Assembly (NCBI GenBank): GCA_024741835.1
Contig: JAENRP010000173.1
Span: 70,977-94,344, forward strand
Origin: Diplocarpon mali
Lineage: Eukaryota > Ascomycota > Leotiomycetes > Helotiales > Drepanopezizaceae
Direction: 5' to 3'
DNA: 23,368 bases
A model generated the notes under the pieces. The model had not been told where the DNA came from, did no database searches, and saw only the letters and a list, made by a program, of their open reading frames with translations. The position numbers were made by a program, and so were the translations under genes. This document shows positions 10,120-19,007 of this stretch, one piece after another; the stretch's first letter is position 1; every line of letters begins with the position of its first letter.

Positions 10120-10481
10120 ATGCTCACAACTTCCCCTGGTTCTCCGTTACCAATGATGATGGGTGGCGTAAAACCGAATTTCACACCAAACGAGTTCGTA
10201 CCTCAAATGTTTACAGAAAGTCTCAGTGCCACGGTATCCTTCGCGGAGCAGTCTACAGCCCGAGATCAGATTCTTCCTCCCCAAATACTCCACGGTCCTC
10301 CCTTCTACTGTGAGCCCTCGATCTCTCCCGCCGCTGGTACCGCTAGCCATACTTGCACCGTGTATCCAGCCACTTAGTAGGGTTTGACCAGGGCAGCTTC
10401 AACAATGACTTCGATGGCTTCCAGCATGATGAGCGCCAGGAGATATTGGCTGACCTAACTCGGGATATTCTTGGGAGATGA
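10120..10481 (+). CDS. Possible gene or gene fragment with one intron, unknown function
   Basis: The ATG at 10120 opens 63 codons (MLTTSPGSPLPMMMGG...). A GTGAGC donor at 10310 and a TAG acceptor ending at 10380 remove 71 nt and continue in phase (HGPPFY to WFDQGSF) to a TGA at 10479-10481, giving about 96 residues. The last exon is acidic and helix-like (DERQEILADLTRDILG). An in-frame stop lies 39 nt before the ATG. The opposite strand also shows natural-looking codons in the exactly aligned frame but with several stops, so one strand shadows the other. This could be the 3' end of a broken gene. No family recognised. Confidence 0.27.
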
Positions 10482-11648
10482 ATCCGCTCAAAGCGAGTCT
10501 GCTCGGTCGCGGGTCCCATCAGATGTGATTGCCACAGCAAGTGAACGCCCATTTCCAACAGCCTCGCCGAGAGTGAAGATGCCTGAAGTAACGCGTTCGG
10601 GGCCCATCGCGAGCAAGGGCGCGCGAAGACCAGCACGCGGTCGTGGCTTCCTCCGCAGCGTTCGTTTCCCGGGCCTTTCCCGCTTCTCTCCCTCGTCTGA
10701 CATCACCTTTGCACCCCTACATGAAGCACAACAAACGTTATTCTGTCAACCTGACCGCTGTTGTAAGCGTGTACGGCGGAGTTGTCTGACTTACCATCTT
10801 TCACTCCTATAAGATGTGGAAACGTCTCGAAGAAGCCTTGGCACAATTTCCGGCCTGTCAGGCCAGGAGAGTCGGCCTCATCAAGGATAATGGGTTTACA
10901 TCCCCATGGAGCTTAGTACTACTTACGGCAATGAACACAGTCGGCTTCGGTTGGATTGGTTCCTGGAGGCTCCATCTCCGACCAGCTTTTTGGGGTTTAT
11001 TTGGTGTTTGTTTGACTATTACTATTTTGGCTCGGGAGATCTCATCTGTTTGTTTTGCCGAGCGATCACTGGGTTGGCTAAGCGAGACGTGTTCGCCGTC
11101 GGTTCTTTCGCCCGGAGATCACCACCTACCTGTGATTGCCTAGGCACATGGGCCCTCTTGGAGAGAACGAAGAAAAGAGTTGGATTGCTGTCTTGAACAG
11201 CGATCATTTCATTGGCTCTGAGGTCAAAACTACACGAGAAATCGCCTCTGATACTTGTTCATATCGGATATTCCTAGTCGAAGGAAAAGTTGCCTCACAG
11301 ATCTGACTGAGCCTTAGATCAACAAGTAGCAGAAGCCCTACCGATGTAAATTGTGGGGTTGGAGGAGTATAATACGTGCACGACGATGGAAGGCATCATA
11401 GTCTGCCCGATGAGGACATGCCTCAGATGTTACAGATAGCCTCACGCTCGGAGGCTCTGAATCTATCTACATGGCACAATTCCGGCTGGGGTCCTCGTGG
11501 CTTCCAGGTTCCCTTCCGAGATACTGACCCTCTTTCAGCCCGAGTCGTGGCAGGATCCTACTTCAACTCATACGACCTCAACTGCCACGAATACGGTGAG
11601 CGGAGGAGTGCAATTGCCAACAATATCGAGACCTAGACGCGTGAACAG
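10482..11648. other. Patchy coding-like DNA, no gene model
   Basis: Several stretches look coding but conflict between strands. A plus-strand frame of 109 codons at 10814-11143 (hydrophobic) is mirrored by an aligned minus-strand frame with scattered stops. Minus-strand text around 11400-11600 reads like protein apart from TAG/TGA interruptions. A plus-strand GTGAGC donor at 11596 and an acceptor ending at 11648 also join two frames in phase. I could not assemble a complete gene on either strand. Confidence 0.3.
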
Positions 11649-11656
11649 CGCCACTA

Positions 11657-12030
11657 TTTCGCATCCATCCAAATCTCCATCATCCCGGGCCAGGCTTCCG
11701 GTGCCCGCACGGCGTCCGAAACGAGCACAAACGCCACGGCGGGAGCAGCAACCTCCCACAGGTTGGAGTCTCTTCTCCGGGCGAGCCTGGCCTGATCCCC
11801 CGTCTTGAGGGCTGCGGATTCCTCGGTGGGCACGTTCTCTTCTGTCTCCGCTCATTCGATGGGATCGGCGAGGTCGTTGTGGGTTGGTCGATCGTCTGCG
11901 GTGCCGTTGAGCGCTGCGGTCTATCCGCCGAGTGGCATGCTCGCTGAGTTCGGCACTCGAGTGGAGCGTCTTTCGAGACTGGAGGTGTTTCCAACTCCAT
12001 CGCGACTCTCTTCCCACTTCCCTGCAGCGT
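11657..12030 (-). pseudogene. Candidate decayed coding sequence, minus strand
   Basis: From about 12030 down to 11657 one minus-strand frame has strong G/C preference at third positions and a natural, charged composition (for example AALKTGDQARLARRRDSNLW). It is interrupted by TAG at 11923-11921 and TGA at 11854-11852, then ends at TAG 11656-11654. The plus-strand frame that shares its wobble positions (from 11649) has only one internal stop (11793-11795), so the true strand is uncertain. Both readings suggest a gene inactivated by point mutation, or chance in GC-rich DNA. I recognise no family. Upstream minus-strand sequence (12240-12050) is also coding-like but in another frame. Confidence 0.27.
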
Positions 12031-12367
12031 AGAGCAGATGGTCAAGGCAAGTTGCATCGTGCAGGATCCTTTTCTACCTGTGCGACCGCAGCGTTCTCCG
12101 AATGTAGCAAAGCATACCTCGACACCTGATGAATGGTGTGCGCATGGCCCGCAATTATCCTCCTGGTTGCGAAAACTACTGCATCTTCCTCCCAAACACC
12201 AAACACTTCATACGCCTAAGCCTCGCGAGTCGCTTCTGGGAAACCGATGACATTAGAGTTCATGCTATAGACCTCGAGTCTGAAGTCCAGTCATCAGTGC
12301 TGTTGTGCCAGTCTGAGCTAAATCTTACCCTTCTACCTCTGCGCTGTCCCTACTACACACCCGAAGT

Positions 12368-13027
12368 CTACCTTATCACAGCATCCACAAGCAGCACCGC
12401 GCTCCCAGTAGAAATCAGTCCGGCCATCAGCTGATTCCCCTTCCATTCATAATCCAAGTCCGGGTCCCGTGGCTCCTGCCCCCAGTAGACCCGAAACATC
12501 CTTCGGACCGTGAATGACGCAGAGAACATCCAGCACATCCAGAGACCCGCTGTAGAGGCGGTGAAGCGCAGCTCTCGAGAGCACTCGATGATTCTCGGCT
12601 CTCCCTCGGCAAGATATGCCGCGATCTTTGGAGTCAAAGACTTGACGCAGACGACAAAGATGCCGAAGTAGATGCACAGAGCCATCGATGCGAGGCGCAC
12701 CAGGTTCCACGTCTGGTGGTTGGAGAGGCGAACTTGACCGGCGGGTCTGGGTTGGGGGGCGCAGAAAGTCCTCTCTGCGATATTGTGGGGTATTTCAAGT
12801 ACTCTGGGCTCCGGGGCCATGGGCGTTGCGTAGGCCGTCACCTGCGACGCGTCGCTTCCGAGCACCGTCTTGGGGAGGGATTGCTTTGCTCGGTTGGAAG
12901 CAGCCTTGCTTGACGAGAAACCTGGGTCCGGAGCCAGGAGGAGTGCCAGGTCCACATCCAGTGAGTCCTCAGTAGTCGGAGGATGAGCTGGGGGATCGAA
13001 AGTAGGGGTGTCTGTTTGGAAAGACAT
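12368..13027 (-). CDS. Predicted multi-pass membrane protein, function unknown
   Basis: A single exon of 219 residues starting at the ATG at 13027 (G at position -3) and ending at TAG 12368. The first 105 residues are Pro/Ser/Thr-rich and probably disordered, with an acidic patch (EDSLDVDLALLL). Three hydrophobic segments follow: about 108-129 (LASMALCIYFGIFVVCV), 157-174 (GLWMCWMFSAS, followed by Arg residues) and 197-218 (LMAGLISTGSAVLLVDAVI, ending right at the C terminus). An acidic/Pro loop (QEPRDPDLDYEW) separates the last two. There is no N-terminal signal peptide. The layout of a cytosolic tail plus three helices fits a small fungal integral membrane protein, but I cannot name a family. 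An overlapping minus-strand frame continues upstream in another register and is treated as a shadow. Confidence 0.68.
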   Translation of the reverse strand: MSFQTDTPTFDPPAHPPTTEDSLDVDLALLLAPDPGFSSSKAASNRAKQSLPKTVLGSDASQVTAYATPMAPEPRVLEIPHNIAERTFCAPQPRPAGQVRLSNHQTWNLVRLASMALCIYFGIFVVCVKSLTPKIAAYLAEGEPRIIECSRELRFTASTAGLWMCWMFSASFTVRRMFRVYWGQEPRDPDLDYEWKGNQLMAGLISTGSAVLLVDAVIR

Positions 13028-13924
13028 GTCCGATGCGCGCGCGAATGCCTCGCTCTCGAAGACGTATGGAGCATGGAAGGTCCTGCTCCGACTCGGGGCA
13101 GAAACGGGCCAGACCAGAACGGCGAAGGCTCGTTCCCTCGTTGGAATGTCGAGGCGTGTCGCGTCGGTAGGAGAGCAAGGAGGGCTGGATGAGCCGCCTC
13201 CCGGAAGGACGCTAGCGCGCTCAAGTCAACAGCTCCCCTCGCTAAGCGAACTTCCGTGGCAGAAGACTCCTCTCGAGCAGGAAAAGCCCGACCTCGACCT
13301 GCTCGGGGTGGATGTACCGTAAGATGGAACGGATAGATGCCTTGGGCGTCTCCCGCGGTGGCAGGGTGAGGAGGGGGGCTTGCCCCAATGTGGCGGGTTC
13401 TAGGACGCTCCGCGACAGCTTGGTGTTGCCCGCTACGGGTGATGGTGTGGGAGTGCGGTGGGAGAAGGGTGCGTGAGTGTAGTGGAACAGATGGGCGGTT
13501 CTTTGCAAAGGGAGATACTGGCAGATCGGTACGACGCGTACCTGCTCCGCCCCGAGGCAGAGTAGCAGGGTGTTGTGGGTGGTTCGTAATTATCGACCTA
13601 TGGGACGACTGGATGGGGTACTGCCCGCTAGAGCGTCTGCTATTATAAAACACTTGCTCGGAGGACTTGTTTGTCTAAAGGAAGTTTTCCCCCCGAACGT
13701 GCGTGTGTAGCCAGACCTGTACTCAGGACCATAAGACGCTGTCAACGAAGCACGGATATGGCCATAGAGTCCAGTATCCAAATCATTGGAGGGGTTTGCT
13801 TCTTCTTGAGTGATTAATGTCTAGTTTCATGATTAGCCGATGCGTTCCCATGTGAGCTCTACCAGCAACCAATTTCGATCTACCCGAGCGCAATCTTGAG
13901 GAATGTACAGGTAGCTCTCCGTGA
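13028..13924. other. Spacer upstream of the membrane-protein gene
   Basis: GC-rich (13028-13650), then more balanced. A minus-strand frame covering 12838-13653 and several plus-strand frames are open, but their products are Arg/His/Pro-rich and lack motifs. Probably promoter and 5' untranslated region of the minus-strand gene. Confidence 0.45.
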
Positions 13925-14659
13925 TATTCTACGGGCGATGCAGGGTCCGAGTTTCTATCCAAACCATGCTCTCTCCTCGACACCTACCAGGCAGAGACCC
14001 GCTGGCGTCACCTGCTCGCTGCCTACGCTGTATCCTCATATCAGCTGATAGGGTGCTACGAAGAGCCTGCCATCCCCGGCGACTTTCCAGAACGTCCGCC
14101 TCACGCGGTAGACCACAGTCGCAAGCCTACTCGGGACCGACCGCGCAACCGAAGATCCCCAACGCCAACGGGCTCTGCCGCACACGGCCGATCGGACTCT
14201 CCACCCTCGCCGAGGGCGAGGGCCTCGCGAGAGGAGAGCCGCCTCGGACGTTGCCCAGCACCGCGAGGACCGCTCGCATCGTGCCATGCGGAGGAGCGCT
14301 GGCCACCCGCGGCCCCAGACAGGGCCGCAGCCGACGCTGAAGCCCAGGGCGCCGGCCCCGTGATCGTGGCAAGCGCGGGACCTGCCCTGCTCGTCTGGGG
14401 ATTTCGGCGGCCTAGGCTGGCTCCAGACACGGCGTCACCGATCCCGACGACTCGAGCGCAGCGCCCCCCGCCTGCATGCTGTGTCGAGAGCCTCTTGCGA
14501 GCTCTCTCGGAGTCGGGGCGGGTGTTCGTTCTTGGAGCACGGAGTAGGGAGCCCGCACCTTTGCGAACAAGTCAGTCGGTTTCAGGCCTGATTCGGCCCG
14601 CTTTCAAGAGGGTTGCCGCAACTTGCGATAACGGACAGTATCGCCGAGTGCGGATGTAA
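13925..14659 (+). other. Open frame of 244 codons without an ATG start; possible exon or gene remnant
   Basis: From the TGA at 13922-13924 to TAA at 14657-14659 one frame stays open with high G/C at third positions. Early residues read naturally (LLDTYQAETRWRHLLAAYAV), followed by an Arg/Pro/Ser-rich section and a hydrophobic stretch (GPVIVASAGPALLVW). No ATG occurs before its last codon, so a real gene would need an upstream exon. A CAG acceptor-like site ends at 13942, but I found no matching donor and start. Other frames are also long here because the DNA is GC-rich. No homology recognised. Confidence 0.27.
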
Positions 14660-14728
14660 GCCTAGGACCCCCTTGCACAAGCTTGCGTCTGTCCGCATCA
14701 GCCGCTGGATAACTGACTTGTTCTCGAG

Positions 14729-14749
14729 GTTTGCATCTCGAGTCCGGCA
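14729..14749. repeat. Paired CTCGAG sites around an 8-nt spacer
   Basis: CTCGAG, GTTTGCAT, CTCGAG. Each end is palindromic, so the unit can pair either way. No function assigned. Confidence 0.5.
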
Positions 14750-14842
14750 GGTCAGAGCCAGGGCGGAAGTAAGAATCCCGACTATGCGAAGAGCATGCGA
14801 AGGAAGCCTAGCGCTTTTAAACTTCAATATTCGATAATGAAA

Positions 14843-15305
14843 TGTTCATCCCAAGAGTTCCCGTGGTACAGCGGGTTTCTTTGGTTCCTGGTTGGCCAGG
14901 GGGCCCTGGACGTTTGTGTTTACTACTAGTTTATTGATTAGGTTTGGATTTATTGGATTTGGATTTTCCCTCTGCATATACTATACAAGTACTAAACTAC
15001 ATGGCACAAGCGGAAAACGCCATGGTAGCTATAGGTACGAGGAGAGGGGATTATAAACTCCTCGATTTTAGTATTTAATCTATTATGCTTACAAGGGACC
15101 TTGATTCCCGAGACAAGAGTCCGACTTACACCTTAGTTGGTGTTGATTTCCCTCGAGTCTTAGGTAAGTGCATTCCTAAAGAGGTGCTTGAATAAGTAAA
15201 GTCGCCTTGACTTGCTTATCCTGGGGTAAGCCCTCCCTATCTTAAGCGGCTATATGTTGGATTATATGAAGCATCTTACTAGTCGGCGGCGGCTATGAAT
15301 TAACA
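14843..15305 (-). mobile_element. Candidate LTR of a degraded retrotransposon
   Basis: A 463-bp AT-rich segment starts TGTTCATCCC and ends GAATTAACA, so it has the TGTT...AACA ends usual for LTRs. Directly after it comes CCCTCCCTG, the complement of a polypurine tract; on the minus strand this reads purine tract then TGTTA, as at the start of a 3' LTR. The flanking 14838-14842 could be one target-site copy. It includes an imperfect palindrome at 15193-15218. No second full copy is in the window and no protease, reverse transcriptase or integrase motif is readable, so it would be a solo or truncated, heavily mutated element. Confidence 0.35.
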
Positions 15306-16341
15306 CCCTCCCTGATAACATCTAAGTCTGGAAGATACGTCTTCAAAGACAACCCTCCGACGCCAAGGCCAAGTTTTTATTTTACATCTTTTCCTTCTCC
15401 TTTTCCTTGAATGCTGTGAGTTGCCTTGTTCCGCCTTGTATCTATTATCAAGCCCTTCTTCTAATTACTTGGTACAAGTTGAAAAGAATGTTAGTTTTTC
15501 GTCTGTGCGCACTGCGCGGTGATTCTAGAGGGTTCGGTTTACAGGGTACCTATACAAGGGGTATATCCAATGATAAATGAATATTAATTCGCTGCTTTTA
15601 GTATTTAAAGATCAAGAGATTTAATATAGAGCTAACATTTAGTATACCTATCCTAAAGATAATACCAAGGGAACCATATAAAGCAGCATTGCCAAGTATC
15701 TAGCATTCATAGGTCTGCGCATAGACGAGAAACTAACATTATTTACCCTTGATACGAAGTATGATTATATATCTGAATAATGTTAAAGTGTATTAGTCGA
15801 CGTTAAATGTAAAGGGTTTGGTAAGAGAGGTAGGGATTTTTTTCATCCTCAAGCCGTGGAAAAGTTCTAGCTTTATTCGACTCGGAGTTTGATATTTCGC
15901 AGTCGAACGGACTTACTCTTGGCTCGGCAGACTCTTGGGAAAAGTCTACAAGTTCAGAAGGGGTACCGCGTACGGGTATTGAAGGCTGTCGTCTCCCTAC
16001 TATCTTGATTGTTAATCTAAATCGATGAAAAGTGTACGGTGAGGTTTGTAATAGGCCCTAAGCTGCCGCGAGTAAGTTTCGCTTTTCTCCCTAGTGTTTT
16101 AGTTCAATAGCAAAGAAGGTTTGGTACACCAGAGATAGAGGACGAGAGACATGCACTGTAACACCGCACGCACTTCTTAGCTCGAGCAATCTCTCCCCAT
16201 TTCAAGCCTAACAGATTATGTTTCTAAATTATTTAGCTTTCCATATTTGATTTTCGAACTATGCTTCTCTTTCCCTGTAGGGGAACGCTGCTCGGTAGGT
16301 TCCTTGATCTCCCGTACTCGAAATAAGAAAAACGAAAGTAA
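15306..16341. other. AT-rich, ORF-poor island (probable mutated repeat DNA)
   Basis: There is no frame of 60 codons in any of six frames from about 14840 to 16245, unlike the rest of the window, and TpA is frequent. This fits sequence altered by repeat-induced point mutation, a known process in many Pezizomycotina, but dinucleotide ratios were not computed. A short minus-strand stretch (about 15985-15790) reads as Ser/Glu/Pro-rich protein and may be a remnant of an element-encoded polyprotein. Nothing else is recognisable. Confidence 0.45.
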
Positions 16342-16929
16342 CTTAATCTACCAACTCTATCAGGTCAGTCGCATCAGAGTGGAGAGGCTCCCGATTTTGG
16401 ACCCAATCTCTCTAATACGAAGCACAGAGCGGAGCCTTGCAATTATGATCGCGTCGCGGATGCCGTTTGCAGTAGTCTTCAGAGTCGTCCCATCCCGCCT
16501 GGCACTGCTCTTGCTACGGAGGTTACAGACGTCGCCGTCGCCAGCTGCGGCCAGTCACGGTAGTATACTCCAACCCTACAGATCAGCAGCCGCGACGACG
16601 AGGGAGACACCGCTACGCAGAAAAAGAAAGCGAGGATGCATACTGGGGTGCCAGGTGGAATGTTTAACCCTGGAAACCTTGCGCAGTCCTACGTCTTGCA
16701 CATCATTCTGGTTACTCTTCACCACGCTCCGCAGACACTACTGTATCTTGAAAGGGTACACAGTACGGACTCCAGCTCAGCGATCAAGTGTTTGCCCCTG
16801 GCCCTTGGCAGGGGTCTATACTGGCTCCAAACGGTAGTAAGAGCCTTGAATCAGGTTCGTCCTGAGATCTGTACGCCTCTGTGCACAGTACAGAGCATGA
16901 TCATCTCGCATTCCGTGGTACAGCGGTGA
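16342..16929 (+). pseudogene. Coding-like frame broken by a single TAG
   Basis: One plus-strand frame runs from 16342 to the TGA at 16927-16929 with a single internal stop (TAG at 16561-16563). Codons before and after it show the purine-first, pyrimidine-last pattern of real genes (for example DAVCSSLQSRPIPPGTALAT, then SSRDDEGDTATQKKKARMHT). The second half has an ATG at 16636. There is no strong ATG near the 5' end, which abuts the AT-rich island, so the upstream part may have been lost to insertion or mutation. The family is not recognised. A second long frame (16247-16837) overlaps and has poorer composition. Confidence 0.3.
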
Positions 16930-17474
16930 AGCTGCACAGAGTCGCACGATAGTCACCTGTCAGCTGCATGGGGGAACGCTTCGCTTGGTCTGGCGATGCG
17001 TCAACGCTGAGATTCCCTCGCGGCCATGTCCCCTGTCCTCAATTCTGCTCTTGAGATACAGCCAGGAAGTACATCTTCGCCGCTCAACAGGGTTGAGAAC
17101 GGCACCGCCGCAGGCCGCTGACGGACGAGGCGAGTTTACCAGGCAGTGAATATCGATCAATCTCCGACCCTGTACAGGTTCCCGTGCGGACGGGCGTGCA
17201 GCGCATGCTACTCCCTCCGAGTTGAAGGCCCCTACTCTCCTTCCCCTTCCCGGTCCATGAATGTTACTGTTAATTTCACAAGGTGCGCACTGAAAAAGGT
17301 ATGATTGTATTCTGGTTTTGATTGTAGGTGATTCTTAGAGAGAGAGAGAGAGAGAAAACCAAGTAGGGCAGCCTATGCCAAGTCCGTCACGTGTCCCTGA
17401 GATTCACTCTCCTCCACTCTCGTCATATGCCTTACATGTGACCCCGATCACTATATTCCGACATTTACAGTACC
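16930..17474. other. Spacer, no gene seen
   Basis: Mixed composition with a (AG)9-10 run at 17337-17355. Only short frames. Confidence 0.5.
17337..17355. repeat. Dinucleotide repeat (AG)n
   Basis: Nine to ten AG units in a row. Confidence 0.9.
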
Positions 17475-17948
17475 TCAGCGCTTCACCATGGCAAAGCCTG
17501 GCTCGACTCGTGAAGGATCAATTACAATGCCACGCGTACCGCTGAATGCCTCCCGGAACGCGCCGCCCATCTCACGTGCTCGTCCTCCGAAGACAGTGGG
17601 ATACCATGTCAAGGGGACTCGACTCGTCGAGGGCCAGCTCTGTTCCGAGAGGGACGCGGCTCGCCTGTGCCACCCGCCGGAACTCCAAACAGCTGATCCC
17701 GGCGGGGAGCGGCTTTTGAGCGTTGAACTCCCGGAGACGACGGGCGACAGGATTTCGAGTCCCGATCTTCCCGGCTGATCGAGTACCCCCGGCATCCTCA
17801 CCAGCAGCTCTCGACCCACGCGGTCTGCGAGAGCAGAACCGCCAAAGGAGTGACCAAGACCGAGCTCCTGCTTTTGAACCGCTTCATCAGCTCGCAGTCT
17901 CCCCACGTCCCCCATGCTCTCGTCCACGCAGATACCGTGCGGCGGAAT
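17475..17948 (-). CDS. Unresolved minus-strand open frame (possible 3' exon)
   Basis: The frame is open from the TAG at 17951-17949 to the TGA at 17475, 157 codons. The beginning reads naturally (CVDESMGDVGRLRADEAVQK), with a purine-first codon pattern; its first ATG is four codons after GTG 17927. On the other strand, the aligned frame 17488-17778 starts with an excellent context (CACCATGGC) and encodes 96 residues. The two are mirror images in codon register, so at most one is real. I cannot identify either product. A small plus-strand gene, a minus-strand exon or chance are all possible. Confidence 0.22.
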   Translation of the reverse strand: MPPHGICVDESMGDVGRLRADEAVQKQELGLGHSFGGSALADRVGRELLVRMPGVLDQPGRSGLEILSPVVSGSSTLKSRSPPGSAVWSSGGWHRRAASLSEQSWPSTSRVPLTWYPTVFGGRAREMGGAFREAFSGTRGIVIDPSRVEPGFAMVKR

Positions 17949-18039
17949 CTACCGACTGACTCGCCCCCCCATGGACAAGGGGCGGACCACGGCCCGCCTG
18001 AACGCGAGGGCGAGAGCGAAGTCGAGTCGTGAGACTGGC

Positions 18040-18056
18040 ATACCTACGGTAGGTAT
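18040..18056. other. 17-bp perfect palindrome around a single central base
   Basis: ATACCTAC, G, GTAGGTAT. Short TACCTA/TAGGTA palindromes of this kind are common in ascomycete spacers. It could be an operator-like site or a repeat remnant. Confidence 0.6.
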
Positions 18057-18059
18057 CAC

Positions 18060-19007
18060 GTTAGGTGATTGTGTACGATGATGAAGCTTCTCGAATACGT
18101 TGATTGCAGTCGTGGTTGTAAAGCTTGCTGCCCTCGAAGCTATTCCTCGAGAGCCAGAAGTAAATACAGTAGCTAGGGCCAAGCTACGCGATTGAATGTC
18201 CAGTCACGTGACTGTCCCGTTACTAACATGCGACTGGTATCCCGACACCTACCATCCAAGAAGGAAGGGCAACGAAAGACCTGCCTTTTACCGGTCGGCT
18301 CCGACGCTTCTCTTTTCATCTTCGTCCAAGGCAGACAACTTCTGAAGACCAAACCCCGGTACTAGACGTCGTGCGAGTCCGATGCGGCTCGTACCGCGGT
18401 TCCTCGACTGTGTCTGTATCCTCGTACCGCAAGCGGCGGGCCGGCGGAGCAGCGCGCACGTGTTCGGGAAAGTACTTGGAAGCAGGCATCTGCCCGTGAC
18501 AGCCTCGTAGGCAGGCTGATGCCGATGCATTGCCTCGCTAGCTGCGTCTAGATCGTCGGGGCTGACTTCTTGAATGGAGCCAGAACCTGCTCGGTGGGCT
18601 GTCCTGCTCCTGTTCTCCTGCAAATCTCTCTCTCTCGCTCTCTCTCTCTCCCTGGCTGAAGCGTTCTCTCTACGACCGTATCACGGCTTGCTACTTGCAA
18701 CAAAAGTGTCGTCGGCAAGGGTAGTTCCGGACGCCGAGACGTCGGCTTCCCCAAGCCAAGCTCAGCCATCGGATCTCAGCCGTCCCCCCCCTCTATTTTC
18801 TGGGCATCTGTGCTTGCGACGTGCAACGAAACGAAAACCTTGGTACGATCTCAGAACGTGATCTCGGAGGGCATCCCTACCTAGGCTGGCAGGACAGCTC
18901 AGCCGGGACAGTATATTGTGTATCTCCCCCCCTAAACATATGGCCGGCGGCGAGAGGAGAATCGCGCTCGTCCGTACTCCGAATCGAGTCCTCACACCCT
19001 CTCCCCT
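18060..19007. other. Spacer downstream of the deaminase gene
   Basis: Only shadow-like frames without good starts. Includes a CT-rich microsatellite at 18625-18650. The part next to 19007 should be the 3' untranslated region of the minus-strand gene. Confidence 0.5.
18625..18650. repeat. CT microsatellite
   Basis: (TC)n with one CG interruption. Confidence 0.85.

Noticed and set aside
12838..13653. 271-codon minus-strand frame upstream of the membrane protein
   Set aside because: Overlaps the membrane-protein gene in another register, is Arg/His/Pro-rich and has no membrane or domain signal.
14862..16926. CCGTGGTACAGCGG present at about 14862 and 16913 and matching the Pol III A-box pattern
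   Set aside because: A single shared 14-mer is about what chance gives in 23 kb; no B box or tRNA fold follows either copy and flanks do not align convincingly.
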